DNA of 64,000 nt from NCBI RefSeq assembly GCF_963678635.1, contig NC_087062.1:6252193-6316192 (forward strand). The letters run 5' to 3'. This document shows positions 46,577-59,209 of the stretch, in pieces; position 1 is the first letter of the stretch, and each line of letters opens with the position of its first letter. The position numbers and the translations under genes were made by a program. The notes beneath the pieces are model-generated. The model was not told the DNA's origin. It saw only the letters and a list, made by a program, of their open reading frames with translations, and did no database searches. This DNA comes from Symsagittifera roscoffensis. Taxonomy: Eukaryota; Xenacoelomorpha; Acoela; Convolutidae.

Positions 46577-46810
46577 ACTGTACTACTCTCTTAACTAAAT
46601 AATCTATAATCAACCACTAACTAATCTTTATCTAAACCAGCCCAAGCTCAACAATGTCCTATAGAATCATGTACACTTTCTATCTTGATAACATAGTAAA
46701 GTTGACTAGCAGACAAAAATAAGACCAGCGGAACCTATTTTTGATAGGGTAGTTCCAATATGTAAATCAATGAGTCATGCTTGATGTGACAAATAAGTAT
46801 CTTTTGACGA

Positions 46811-46850
46811 AATAAAACGTTTAATGGACAAAATTTGACATCAAAATAAA
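46811..46850 (+). terminator. Candidate polyadenylation signals of the BET gene
   Basis: AATAAA occurs at 46,811-46,816 and 46,845-46,850, about 235 and 270 bp after the BET stop codon. These are the first canonical signals downstream of the stop. Confidence 0.5.
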
Positions 46851-46859
46851 ATTCAAAGT

Positions 46860-48171
46860 GAAACACAAATGAATTTCAATCTGATTTTACCGAAAGTGTT
46901 TAAAAGTTTTCAAGTGTTGTTTCAAAAATAGGTTCGCGTAAGTATCCATTTTTGTTTTCAGTCCAGATTCGATAATGGTTCGCGACGGGCTATAAATTCG
47001 TGCTAGATTTCCTTTTCCATGGGAACTAAATCTAATCACAGATGATTGTACAAGTTTGATACTGAAATTATTTGGAAATTTTCATTCGCCATGTATTGCA
47101 TTAATTTTATGGAGACGTTTTGCTTCCAATTAATATTAAAGGTGTTTTAACTACAAAAATATCATTTTTAATCAATGTTAGGAAGCAAAGTACTTCGGTA
47201 TCATCCCAACTTATGTTCTTATTTATTTCGACTTAGTTAGTTCCAACCTTGCCTCCAAGTTTTTGTGAGTGAAACGTGTCCGTGGCGGCACCGGCCCACA
47301 CGAATAGCTTTTACCCTTTAACTTGTGACGTAGTAGTTGTATTCTTTATTACTAGATCTTTACTTAGATATCAATTTTTCCAACATTGATTTCGGCTGTG
47401 TGAATGTTATTTAATATATAATTTTTGGCTAAATAAATTTACAAATTTAATGACATCCAGTTTTAGACACATCTCAGAAAAAAACAGTCTCGGAAATGAT
47501 TCAAAAATAGGAAACCTCGGAACAATCCAGTCCCAAAAGATTTAGTGTGACCAAAAGGTTCTCGAAAACAACCCTGAGACTCGAGAAGAAACTAAGAGTA
47601 CATCAGATTTTTAAAATAAATATGCGACCTAAATTTATACGTCTCAAACTATCCCACAAAAAAAAATCAAATAGTTAGTGCAAAAAATTGAGCTGAGCTC
47701 ATGGTATAAAAGTTGCTCTGGAAAATAATATAAATCAGCAACATACTTTTTTCCCCAAAAAATAACAAATCTGGGCATTACATACTTAATTTCATTACCT
47801 TCTTCAGAAGCAATTTGTTTTTTTTTGAAAACTGACATTTCAATCTCAAAAAACTGCAAAACAAAATAATTCAATCAATTCTTCTATTAACTTTTTCATT
47901 GACTCGAGTTATTATTGATGAACAAGCTGTAGTGATTTGAAATACAATCGTTGTGTACTGAAACAACCGAAAGACAAACTAAAAAATAATGGATAAAAAT
48001 TTTTCTGACATTCCATTCCACAACAATCGTATTTTAATAGGGCTATGCGGTTAGTAATTGATTGAAAAATTGTGCATTGGTAATTGACCGAACGAAACTG
48101 TAATTTGGTTTAGTTCCGGTTATTGAAATATTGAACGACACGAGTCAAGCGATGCAGTGACCAATATCATC
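46860..48171. other. Intergenic, no gene recognised
   Basis: AT-rich sequence from the end of the BET gene to the assembly gap. No coding, repeat or RNA feature could be supported. Confidence 0.5.
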
Positions 48172-48371
48172 NNNNNNNNNNNNNNNNNNNNNNNNNNNNN
48201 NNNNNNNNNNNNNNNNNNNNNNNNNNNNNNNNNNNNNNNNNNNNNNNNNNNNNNNNNNNNNNNNNNNNNNNNNNNNNNNNNNNNNNNNNNNNNNNNNNNN
48301 NNNNNNNNNNNNNNNNNNNNNNNNNNNNNNNNNNNNNNNNNNNNNNNNNNNNNNNNNNNNNNNNNNNNNNN
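48172..48371. other. Assembly gap (200 N)
   Basis: Exactly 200 N, a size used as a fixed scaffold placeholder, so the true distance is unknown. The gap falls inside the left arm of the foldback element at the start of the first duplicated unit. Confidence 0.98.
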
Positions 48372-49600
48372 GGAATATTTGTGCTCGGGGTTGGGTTTTT
48401 TTTCTTCAGAAAAATTTCGACTTTTCAACTAGCCATTTTTGACGGATTTTTTAAATTTCATTCAAAAGGTATTGTTATCTTGAGCTCAAATTTGAAAAGA
48501 TATTTCACCTGTGATCATTTTTCGTAAAGTTACTGGGATTATAGATTGCCATTTTGGCCAATTTGGGACTATTAACGCGCGATATATTTCGCGCTATTAA
48601 CGCGTAAGCGGAGATTTATTCCGTCCTAGAAATCGTTCCAAATTGGTTCGGGGAAGCTTATTTGCCATAATTGATTTGTTACTAGGAGCAGAATCTATCA
48701 TTTTGCACTTTATCTCAATTTTTTTAAAAATCATTTTTATTTTATTAAATTTAAAATTTTCATGTTATTACTGCTGCATAGACCTTTAAGGCAGTCGGAA
48801 CATTCAGGGCTTCGCCCTGATACGAACAGTCTTGTTCAACTTTCTCCATGAGATAGCAATCCCGTCTCAGAATGAGAGTATATGTATTAAGAAGTTATGA
48901 CTATAAGACTAAAACCATAAAACTATATGTATTCTACTCTATAGTCGTATGGTTAGTCTAACGTGCTACTAATTAATTTAAACGCTCCATTTTAAGACTT
49001 GAGTTATTTCGGACTTTGTTCTTCCAATAAGAAGCGGCGTTTTTTGTCTTCTGAGCGTTTTTTAGTTAATAGTAAAACAAGACTACTCGTATCAGGGCGA
49101 AGCCTTGAAAATTTGGACTGCCTTTTAAAGTCTATGGAGCCGTAATAACATACAAAAATTAAATGAAATAAAATAAAATTGATTTTTTTTTATTTTGAGA
49201 TTTTTTTTTCTAAAACTCATCCCCCGCACGCCATATAAAGTTACGAAGTGATAGATTTCGCACCTTGTATGAAATCCATTATGGCAAATGAGCGTTTTTC
49301 AAGCAATTTAGAACGATTTCTAAGTCATATTAAATCTCGGCATACTTGTTAGTAGCGCGAAATATATCGCGCGTTAATTTTCCAAAATTGGCCAGAATGG
49401 CAACCTTTAAACCCCCATAACTTTTCGAAAATGATCACAGGTAAAATGTATTTTCAAATTTAAGCTCAAGACAACAATACCTTTTGAACAATGCAAAAAA
49501 TACGTCGAAAAAGGCCAGTTAAAAAGTCGAAATTTGTCTGAAGAGAAAAACCCACCCCGAGCAAAATTATTCCGTTACTTTCGTCATAAAAGTCGAATCA
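48372..49600. mobile_element. Foldback element, copy 1 (left end lost in the gap)
   Basis: Long inverted repeat with arms of about 465-500 bp around a ~245-bp centre (48,836-49,079). Paired landmarks: CGCGCGATATATTTCGCGCT (about 48,576) with AGCGCGAAATATATCGCGCG (about 49,353), and GGGCTTCGCCCTGATACGA (about 48,808) with TCGTATCAGGGCGAAGCC (about 49,088). Each arm also has smaller palindromes. No coding capacity. Confidence 0.8.
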
Positions 49601-49791
49601 ATAATCAATAAAATTTCATTGGTTTGTCATTCGGACGAGTATCATGCGAATCGATTCTTCAGCTGTTTTTTAACAAGCTATGTTTTTGATTTCATGCAGT
49701 ACAAGTAATAAAACAGAATCTTAGTTTGAAATTAGTCTCTCAGAAATATCGTGCTCATTTTTGCTATGTGTGGTATTGATCTTAAAAGAGA

Positions 49792-49827
49792 ATGGATGAC
49801 TTCAAGTGTTCCATATGCTGCTGTTAA
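49792..49827 (+). pseudogene. Duplicated TRIM start (11-codon upstream ORF), copy 1
   Basis: ATG at 49,792 opens MDDFKCSICCC and then stops, a near copy of the real start MEDFECSICC at 49,976. The ~120 bp before each ATG also align (AAGTAATAAAACAG.., GTGTGGTATTG), showing a local tandem duplication with a period of about 184 bp. It could act as an upstream ORF if transcribed. Confidence 0.7.
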
Positions 49828-49975
49828 ATGTTTTTTTCCAGCGTTTTTCTCTCTTCTCATGGTTAGTGTAACGCACCAGTTTTACAAGTAACAAAACAGT
49901 CTCTCAGATTGAAGTTAGTTTGTCAAACAATAACGCGCTCTTTTTATTGCGTGTGGTATTGTCTGATTTAAAAAA

Positions 49976-51115
49976 ATGGAAGACTTCGAGTGTTCCATAT
50001 GCTGCGACACGCTCGATGATCCCAGGCTGCTTCCATGTGGACACATGTTCTGCGGGCCAGAAAGGGGGTGCATCTTGGCCCTGAACAGAAACGACTTGTC
50101 AGCTGATTGTCCGAATTGCAGAAAAACACATCATATTAACGTGAGCGAACTGCAACCGATCTATGTCCTGAAGAAATTTCTAGAAGGTCTGAAAATTGCG
50201 GACACGGGAGACAAACAAACTCGGAGTGTGAGCGCTGGTGCGAAGTCCTGTGTCCAACATAGCGACATGTCCCTTGTGTATTTCTGTGATACTTGTGATG
50301 TCAGCATCTGTGACCTTTGCTGGGGAAACGACCACAGCGAGCATAAAGTAGTGCTTACGAGAGTCAAGCAAAAGAAAGACTTACTGGGTGCTATGGAACG
50401 CGTGAACCTTGAATCATCCATATCTGTGTACGAGAAAGTGATTGCGGACAATCAGAAAAGAAGACAACTAATGGCAGAAGTTATGACTGAAATTGATGTC
50501 GTGAACGAGTTGCTCCGAACAAGGGCTAACAGTTTAACCGAACTGAATGAACTTTGGAAAGAGTATGTCGGACTTGATTCGAGTTCTTCGAAAGTGGCAG
50601 AATTAGGGGAGAAATTGCTGGAAGATTTGAAAGGTCACGAGAGAAACAATAATGACGAAGAAATCAAGAAGAGTATCAGCCAGATATCGAAGGAGAGCCA
50701 AAAGAAGTTCAAAACTTTTGCGAATCTGTGTGATCGAAATGAGAAAACTCTGAATGAGATGAAGCAACCAAATAAACAAGTGGGCGGCTTGAAAAGTGGA
50801 AAACCAGAAGTTTCAACTCTAGATGCGTTGACTCTGTGCTTAGGTTCAGATGCTGAAGTTGACTTTTTCAGCTTATTGACAGGTGCTCATTCTTCTGAAT
50901 CGGCGGGTCCACTGAGACCTGGGACTAGGGAAAACAGACTTGCTGGACAAGATAAGGAATTCACTACGAAGAGAGACGGTGGAACAAATCAGTGTGATAG
51001 AGCAGACTCTTCTCCAGCTGCTAGGGTATGTGTTGAACACATAATACTCAGTCTGTCCCAATCTGTTTATGAAAAAGTTAATTTAAAATTAACTAACAGC
51101 TACACTCATTTTTGA
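49976..51115 (+). CDS. TRIM-like RING/B-box/coiled-coil protein, copy 1 (379 codons)
   Basis: RING finger at residues 6-48 (C6, C9, C21, H23, C26, C32, C45, C48), as in ubiquitin E3 ligases. B-box type 2 at 92-123 (C92, H95, C104, C107, C112, C115, H120, H123). A helical coiled-coil follows from about 130 to 270 (Lys/Glu/Leu-rich). No B30.2, NHL or filamin domain is seen, so it is a short TRIM-like protein of unassigned target. The RING has five residues between C26 and C32 (GPERG) instead of the usual two. A strong donor-like CTAGG|GTATGT occurs at 51,025/51,026; if used, the last ~29 residues are replaced by a downstream exon I could not identify. The plain reading ends at TGA 51,113. Copy 2 differs at nine residues. 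Confidence 0.88.
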   Translation: MEDFECSICCDTLDDPRLLPCGHMFCGPERGCILALNRNDLSADCPNCRKTHHINVSELQPIYVLKKFLEGLKIADTGDKQTRSVSAGAKSCVQHSDMSLVYFCDTCDVSICDLCWGNDHSEHKVVLTRVKQKKDLLGAMERVNLESSISVYEKVIADNQKRRQLMAEVMTEIDVVNELLRTRANSLTELNELWKEYVGLDSSSSKVAELGEKLLEDLKGHERNNNDEEIKKSISQISKESQKKFKTFANLCDRNEKTLNEMKQPNKQVGGLKSGKPEVSTLDALTLCLGSDAEVDFFSLLTGAHSSESAGPLRPGTRENRLAGQDKEFTTKRDGGTNQCDRADSSPAARVCVEHIILSLSQSVYEKVNLKLTNSYTHF

Positions 51116-53040
51116 ACCAGTTCTTAACTAATATTTATAACCAATTACATTATTGATAGAACTATCCCTATAAAATATTACTAATTAACCAATCATATTC
51201 CATCACTAATACTGACAATTAATTGTAGTGCTGGAACTACTTGTAGTTTCAGCACCAGAACAGTTTCAATAAATCTTAGACTACAGTTGTTCTCCTTTTG
51301 GACAAGCTCCAAGAATAACTCGCAAATACCACTATACACTAGATCTATCGAGACTAGGAGATAAATCAGTAAGATTAAGATTGGTATCAGACTAAGAAGT
51401 TGCACGAATTTTTCCGGCCGAAAATAAGATAGCGTGACGAACAGACGGTGTACCTCGTCTGAAAATATTCTATGAGAAAGCCACCACTGGCTTAAACTCA
51501 TCTGGTGCGACCAAAAACCTCGAACAAGACCTTAACTAATTTAGATTTATCAAAATAGAATTAGAAAAAGACCAAAATTGCAAAATGTTAGATGGAACAG
51601 ACAGTGTAATAGATATGTCTCTACGTATCAATGAATCTACGCCAATATTTCAAACAATACACGAGAAATGCCAGGTTTTTAACGAAGAACAAGATCACGG
51701 CGTAAACATCGATTGAACGACGGACCAAGATAATACATGATAGTACGACGCAAACCGCAAAGAGTATATGTCTTCAGAATTCTATACGCAGTAAATTAAA
51801 ATTTTTCTTTATTGACAAGAAAATTATGCTATTTAAAGAACAATCTGATTTCTCAAGAACAAATGAAGACGAAAGATACGATCTTGTAATTATACCACAT
51901 AAACAAACAAAAAGATAAATAAAATAGAAAAGACAGAAACAGAAAAAGACAATAATATTGAAAACAACGACTGATAATAAATACACGAGTCGTTCCTTGC
52001 AAATACTGCAGTACTTTAATTTCCAAAGTTTTGTAAAAATAGATTTTATTGAAAACAAAAAATATGAAAACTAATTGGTAGGAATTTTTAACGTTATTTT
52101 AACAAATCTTTTAAAAGTTTCTTGCTTCTCAACAAATAATTTTTTCTTCATCACTGCTTCATCACCTAAAACAAAACCGAATTTATTCAAAAAACTAACA
52201 TCATTTAAAACTATACTCCTTAAATAATTTTAAATCCATAAATTTTTTTTAAACTTAAATCTCTTATTAAAACTTTTCTTCTCACAGCTTATCCTTGCCC
52301 TCTCAAAATATATATTTACTTTTAAAAACAGACCATCAAAATTTTTCTTGGATCTTTAATTTCACTTAAATTAACTGATCATCAAGACTTTCCTTGGATC
52401 AATCAGAACATCTTGGTCCTCCCCACCTCATAATTTGAATTGTCTAACGACCTCAAACGTTTCACTATCCAACTCTTATAAAAAAACTGAGGACTAATAG
52501 AAATTGTTGGAAAACTAACCATTATAATTAAGATATACAGTGAAGACCTTCGGTTACTCATCTTTCACCTGAGCCTCTCCTCTTAGTTGACCCAGGCTAA
52601 AACCCTTAAAATTTTAGCAAGTACTAAAATAGTATCTAACGATCTACTTGTATTCTAATTCTACCTGAAACTTGTGGATTGATTTACTATTCTCAAACCC
52701 TTGATCACAAATCAAACCCCTATGTAAGAAAATTTTTTCTTAGAGTTGATATATTCTCTCTCCAACCCGTCTATGCCCCAAGTTAAGATAACCACACAAA
52801 AACCGTAAGAACTAACAGTTTATGAAATAGAAACTCTAACCTCCGAATTTTGCAACCATCATCCTAAACCTTATGTCAGAATTTAATTTAGACTGTAACA
52901 AACAATCAAGCTACCCAATTATTTAATTGAAGACAAAAGATACGATCTTCTAATTATACCACATAAACAAACAAGAAGATAAATAAAATAGAAAAGACAG
53001 ACACAGAAAAAGACAATAATAGCAAAACAAAAACGAAGAT
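51116..53040 (+). other. AT-rich region after TRIM copy 1, with a direct repeat
   Basis: No clear gene. A ~115-bp direct repeat (GATACGATCTTGTAATTATA... ) lies at 51,866-51,985 and 52,929-53,045. A short plus frame at 51,586-51,716 contains INESTPIFQ, similar to INKSTPIYQQKC in the frame at 53,114, suggesting that about 1.0-1.5 kb was locally duplicated. Minus-strand hydrophobic frames here are reverse readings of the A-rich repeat. Confidence 0.45.
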
Positions 53041-56000
53041 TTGCAAAAACACGTAACGCAGTTTCGGAATTGGACACAACTACAGTACAAGAGCTTCAAG
53101 AGCCAAAAGATTCGATAAATAAGAGTACTCCAATATACCAACAGAAATGTTTTTTTTTAAACTCAGAAACAACACCACTATTATCAACTAAGGGTAAACG
53201 CAAAATTATAGAATCAGATATTAATAAACCGGTACAACTATATAATGGGAATCAGCCAAAAATACACATTGAAAGTTACACATTAACAGTTTTAGAATAC
53301 AAAATAATATACAATACGACAAAAATTTCGACGATTACTCTATACAATTTACTCAGTACAATTTACTCAGTACAGTTTTGTCATAACTTAATTGAAAATT
53401 CATTCGAAAAAGGAAATAGTCCATGCACACAGGAATTTCCCGAAATAAGAATAAAAAGACAAATATTTGATTTCATAAAAAACATTGGTAAAATCACTTC
53501 ATATTACGGAATATTCACTATTGTTATTTTACCAGCACAACCAAATCAAACACGGCATCAAATACAAACAGATGATGTATATCAAGAATTCTGAAAAATC
53601 TTCATAGAATACATAAAAAATATATGACATCCTAATTCACAAAGAGCAATTTCAATCTTCACAAACGATGTTTTCTCTTCTATTTATAGTTTTATATCTA
53701 TATTAGAATTAAAAGACGCATCAAATGAATCGCCACCTCAGACATCTCGACACTCAACTGTAAGAAAAGAAATTGATCTTTTCTCAAAACTTCTAGAAAC
53801 AATCCTTGAAAATATCACTAGGAACGAAACATCACAAAATGTAAAACATGACTTACAACGAATCCTATCATGGTCCATAATAGATTCTTTTGTAAACAAT
53901 TCATAATTCATTCAATATCCAGAAAAAATTTTCGACCATAAACCTCAGACGATGAAACTGTATTAGCCAACCAAACAGGTTTTGTTTGGGACCCGAATGA
54001 TCTCAACCATTATTTACTAAAACAACCACTGACATTTCATTTGCAGCAATCCCCACTATTTCATTACTCAAGGATTACGTAAGAATTTTTCAAATACTAT
54101 TGATGCAACACCTTTAAACTATAACACAATGTTTATTGATAGAACAGGATTTAGATTAATTTCAAATTTATAAACACACAAGAAACGCTAAATGAAACAA
54201 AAAGTCTAACAAAACAAGATATTAAAACCCCATCACATTTTATTGACGAGTAAATAGTTGAAACAAGGCCTACAACAACAAAACAAAGCATCTTTTTAAT
54301 CACCCTACACTTACAACTCCAGAATAACAAAATTACTCAATTCCCAAAGACTACCATTCAATCAACAATAAAACCACCTGTTGTCCCAAAATATTCGCAA
54401 ATGGATTACCAAACATATAGACCAATATCTAAAACGCGACAATCAAACAAGCAAAAGCGTCCAAACAGAAAGAATTTTTCAAAACTTAATTAAGATTTTT
54501 TCGCTATTAACATTAAAAACAGCCAAAAACTAATTCCAACAACAGCAACATACAGTCAAAAAAGTTAACCCCAATCATCTACACGTATTTCATTTTAAGA
54601 AAATCTCTATAAGTTCAAAAAAAGACACGCACCATCCTTTGATAGCAGCAATTCGTCAAGCACCCCCAAGTGAACCACGATAAGAACCAACATATAACCT
54701 TTACCCCTTACTTCAGATTTTTGCTTATGATTATCGCCAAGTTATCCATCCTCGATGAAGTCGAGACTTTGCAATACCCAGAGTTCATTTTGGTATATAT
54801 ACCTTCATCACTCTCTTCGAGCCCTTTGGATCTTCTAGCAATACAATTCAATGTACTCCCCCATCACTACAAAAAATGTCTCAACAAAATACCCCAATTA
54901 TCCTATCGGTCTATTTGGGATTAACACCAACTTCCAAACATAAACAAACTCATTAGCTGACACAAGCCATAAACAAACTCATTAGCTGACACAAGGAACC
55001 AAACTTAGAAAACGAATAAATAGTGATTTCATCCAATACCTCTTTATCCTTGCCAGAAACCCTATCACTACCATTAACCACTTCAGTAACAGGTCAAACT
55101 CAAAGCACTACGCTCTCCCTAAATTTCCTTACAAGTCTAGACGATCGACATCGATAACTTCTCAGCACAAATGTTCCCTTACAATTATACTGGAAAACGT
55201 TTGTTGCACCCCTTCCCCAAATTTGGCCAACATCTTGATAGTAATAGACTACAGAATTGGGCATTAAAGCGATTACAAAGAAGACACGACATTCACAAAG
55301 AATTACTAGAACATAATATACAAATCCTTACTCAAGATAACTTAACACTTAAATTTGAAAAAATAGTAAAATTAAAAAGTTTAAACCATCAACCACTGCA
55401 TCTAGCCCCACCAAATATAACAGCTCAATCTTTTTTCCTCCATTCATCACAACAGATTTTGTCTAGAAATACGATAGATATTTTAAAAAGACTATATGAT
55501 ATATAACATTCTACAACTCATATTCAGCATTATCTTACACATGTAACTTTTAATAGTTATTTTTCATAAAACACTTTACCCCTTTGTACTCTTAGAAACC
55601 ACATCTCATAAAAATCTTTCCCCCGAACAAGACTACAAGACCTCTTAGTTACTCATTATGGTTGTAAAGAAAATCAACAAAACATTTTGCATAATTACGA
55701 AATTAATCAAGTAACACAATGTGAACCCGAACCACAAAAGATAGAATCAACAATTTTAGTATCAACACTTTACTCGAAAGCACGAGCTACAACACTTATA
55801 GGATATACATTTACAGCAAAAATCTCAAAAAAGAAAGTACATTGCTCACAAGTCGCAAATGGAATTGAAAACAGACTCGATCATGAAGTCTTTTACCAAG
55901 CAATAAAGAAAGATTTTTGCATCTTAAACCTGTAGATTGCATAAAAGAATCGCAACGATTAAAAATAACCACAAATAAAGGCAAAAACTGCAAATTACTG

Positions 56001-58087
56001 AACTTTCAAGTTTTACCAGACTCCGCGCATCAGGCAGAGCTTGAAAGATACCAAGGTCATATCAAATTCGATGATAAATACCCGTACCACGGTGCACCCG
56101 GACGTTTTAATTGTAAATTTTACGATAAAAATTGGATGACACACATGAGAATTTTTAATCCCTCAAATTGTAAACCTGGCACAAAGAACAAAGGCTATCA
56201 AGAATTAATGTTTTTTCATTGGAAAATCTAATTGGGAAAAGTACAAACAACACATTGATTAAAAGACGATACTATTTTTTGTCGAGGTATACGCTTATCT
56301 TGAAAAAGTGACCAAGGATATTCCGATCCTACCACTTGCACACAAGCAACCATTGTTTGGTATCCAGAAGACACAAGTACCACATTTCAAGTTGCTTAAA
56401 TTCACGCAAGATTGATAAAAATTCACAGAAAAAATTTTAATGATTCAATCCCTTTTGAAAAAGTCAGCACTAATAGAATTAGATGTAACAATCAAAAATA
56501 AAAACTATTGATGTTATTGAAAATAAATTATTACGTTTTCAAATTTACTCTGAAAAAGAAGTCACTTGTAGATATCCCAAACCCCTTTACAAAAAACAAT
56601 ATTCAGAAACTTTTGTCGAATACGAAAGAGGTTTTGACATAAAAACAAGAAAGTTAATTATTAACCCATCACAACCATATTGAAACTGCAAAGATGAAAC
56701 AAACATCCCGGTAACATTTTCTAAAAACACAGGAAATCCTGGCGGAAAACTTCACCCAGAAGATAAAGATAGCATACGATTGCAAGAAATTTCACTCATG
56801 AAAAACACATGTTTTGGTGTCCCTTTTTTTTTGATTTACATCTTGATACAATAAGCAGAATTTTTCAGGAAATGTCACTATCTGAACTGAAAAAACTTCA
56901 TCTTTAATGTGAATTCGAACGTACTTAAATACTACAATCAATCGCATAAGCAGTATTAGAAATACCGTAAGCAGGATATTTATTTTGAGGAAATAGATCG
57001 AACTTCATTACCATCGAAGGAAACAATCTCTAGTAGTACTACACATCAACTAAAAAAAAGTTTCACCAATAGACGTTTTTGAATATAAAAAAAATGTTAC
57101 AAAAGAATCCTTGTATTCTATAAAAACAAAGTTTAGTTTGTTGATACACTGTCACGACGTAAACATTTTTAGTAATAGCCACAAGGTACGACGTAACTGC
57201 CACAATGAAGTACAGCTAAATCCAAGCGAAGATAAATATTATCTTCTTACTTCATACCCTACTCTTATGCCATCATTAAAAAAAAATTCACTAGGATGCA
57301 TAAGAGCAATCGCCCGTAACCCAAATATTGACTTACAATTAGTAGGCAATATTTTCAGATCAGATATACACAATCACATTCAAACACAGCAGATTCAAGA
57401 ACTCCTTACTCAAATGGACTCAATTCAAAGACAATCAATTGATCAGAACTTACGACAACTCGCTGAAAGTTTCTCAAATTTTAACCCTGAAGATTTTAGT
57501 AGATACTTTCAGGAAATCAAAGACTGTATATATCCTAACGGTTAATAGTACCGTCCACAAGTTATTTCACTAATTGTTATCTTTAGTTTTGTAAATCTAA
57601 AAAACGAACTCCTAGCTTTTCTAGGATGGCCGTACTATATATTAGAAAGATTGACTGTTTTATACGCGTTATTTACTTTTTTTTTGGATTCGTTTTCTCA
57701 TTATATTGAAAGGAAACTACAGCACATGCGGAATGCATACACAAGTAAGCAAACAAGCAAGTGTAGCACGCATATTACTAGCAGGATTTGTTGGAATAAT
57801 TTCTACCTCGATAAGCAAAATTCTCCTCGACGCTGAAACTAGCGAATACAATAAGAAAATGTCTACAACATCAAATGCAAACGATACTTCACAAAAAATT
57901 TGAATCCCACACCCTCAGCACCACAACAGTTACATCACCTGCAAATAATCACCCTTTATTTTTAGTACCACAAAATTATAGTAACACATTAGCAATAACA
58001 GAACACACTTCTCAAGGTCGTAGCTACCCACAAAGCCCGGTATCTCATATTGGACTCCACAATTCAACCATTGATGACACATATTAG
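53041..58087 (+). pseudogene. Decayed membrane-protein region, possibly viral-envelope-like
   Basis: Successive plus-strand open pieces (53,041-53,594; 55,171-55,506; 55,687-55,935; 55,917-56,231; 57,111-57,545; 57,549-57,720; 57,706-57,903) share A-rich composition and are split by many stops and shifts. Features suggesting a glycoprotein: a basic RIKR site followed by a hydrophobic QIFDFIKNIGKI (53,449 on), a Cys-rich middle, helical Gln-rich segment (MDSIQRQSIDQNLRQLAESF), and hydrophobic stretches near the end (VISLIVIFSFV; YYILERLTVLYALFTFF; ARILLAGFVGIISTSIS). The basic site plus hydrophobic start resembles class I fusion proteins of retroelements or insect viruses, but length and spacing do not clearly fit, and no family is confirmed. 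It is not functional as it stands. Confidence 0.4.
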
Positions 58088-58314
58088 CAGATCGTAGAAC
58101 AACCATACACAAAAATTTTTCAATCTCAAAACAACCATCTTTTTAGCACACGATGAGCCGACATAGTGGATACCTCAACTGTTTCCTTTCCTATTTATCC
58201 AACCTTCAACGCCACTCCTTCCGCTTTTTGCTTATATATGGTAGTCCTTGGGTTGTATCCATCGGTTTTGGAAAATCTGGAAATTGCCGGTTATGTTTGT
58301 GGGCAGTAGCAAAA

Positions 58315-58630
58315 GATTCGAGCCCCTGCCGACCCAAAAGGTCCCCGTCATTATGGTTTTATGAGATATCCATTTTTGGCTGACTGACCTTCAATTTTTT
58401 CAATCTATACTAATTTTAAGGGGGGAGCGCGCGCCAAAAAACGCGTTTTTTGGCCTTTTTTCAAAAATTTCCATGCGGCGCAGAAAATTTTGTCAAATTT
58501 GAGTCTTTATAGTGGTTTGGTAGAGCTCCGAATATCAAATTGTTCGACCTAACCAAAGGTCAACAGAATGTTCACATTTTTTTTAAATCCGCCCTCCACC
58601 TCCTGATATTCCTAGATCCGCGCCTCTTTG
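58315..58630. mobile_element. Second copy of the hAT-like MITE
   Basis: Shares CTGCCGACCCAAA.GGTCCCC, the TTTTATGAGATATCCATTTT/TTTTGGGATATCAATTTTTT block and the terminal ATTCCTAGATCCGCGCC with 5,149-5,446. Left end is not clear. GC-rich insertion near 58,420-58,445 (GCGCGCGCC) distinguishes it. Confidence 0.5.
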
Positions 58631-58849
58631 TGATGCGTGGTAACTGATTTTGAATAGAAGGTTCTGGAGTGTAAATCTTTGATGAGGTCGCGGGCTATGC
58701 TCTGAAATTTTCTGTTAAAATTTATCGTCATTTCATATATATATGTTTATCAAGCGGGCGATCATTGTCTTTTGAGAAAGATAAATAATCTCTTGTTGTT
58801 TTTCATAATAATCGCCCAACCTTATAACTTTAGCGAATATACTAAAGAT

Positions 58850-59110
58850 TACTCCTTAGGTAGCAACCTTCCATTAACTTTGATTGGTTGTGTTCACGTT
58901 CCGACTGCTTTCTAAGCTTTATGGACCGGTAATAACATGAAAAATTTAATTCGAAAAAGTTAAAATAACATGAACAATTAAACCTGAAATTTTTTTTAAT
59001 TAAGATTTTTGCAAAAATCAGCCTTCCACACGCCATGTAAGTACAAAGTGATAGTCTTTGCTCCTAATAAAAAATCAATTATAGTTGTAGAGTAAAGGAT
59101 AAAAATGTGA
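58850..59110. repeat. Diverged half copy of the foldback element
   Basis: CGACTGCTTTCTAAGCTTTATGG, CGGTAATAACATG..AAATTTAATT and CACACGCCATGTAAGTACAAAGTGATAG resemble the right arm of the foldback element (about 59,980-60,120), showing an older copy beside the younger one. Confidence 0.5.
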
Positions 59111-59209
59111 AAAAAATTTCGTTCTTTTCCTTGATAAAAAAAAGTTGCAACTTCTTTGTCCCGTAACTAAGGATAGCTCGAAAAAACAGACATTGCACTC
59201 GAATCGTTC

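Noticed and set aside
51774-53141. Hydrophobic minus-strand frames after TRIM copy 1 (and the same in copy 2)
   Set aside because: They are reverse translations of A-rich repeats, which give Phe/Leu/Cys-rich sequence; no signal peptide pattern or conservation beyond the DNA repeat.
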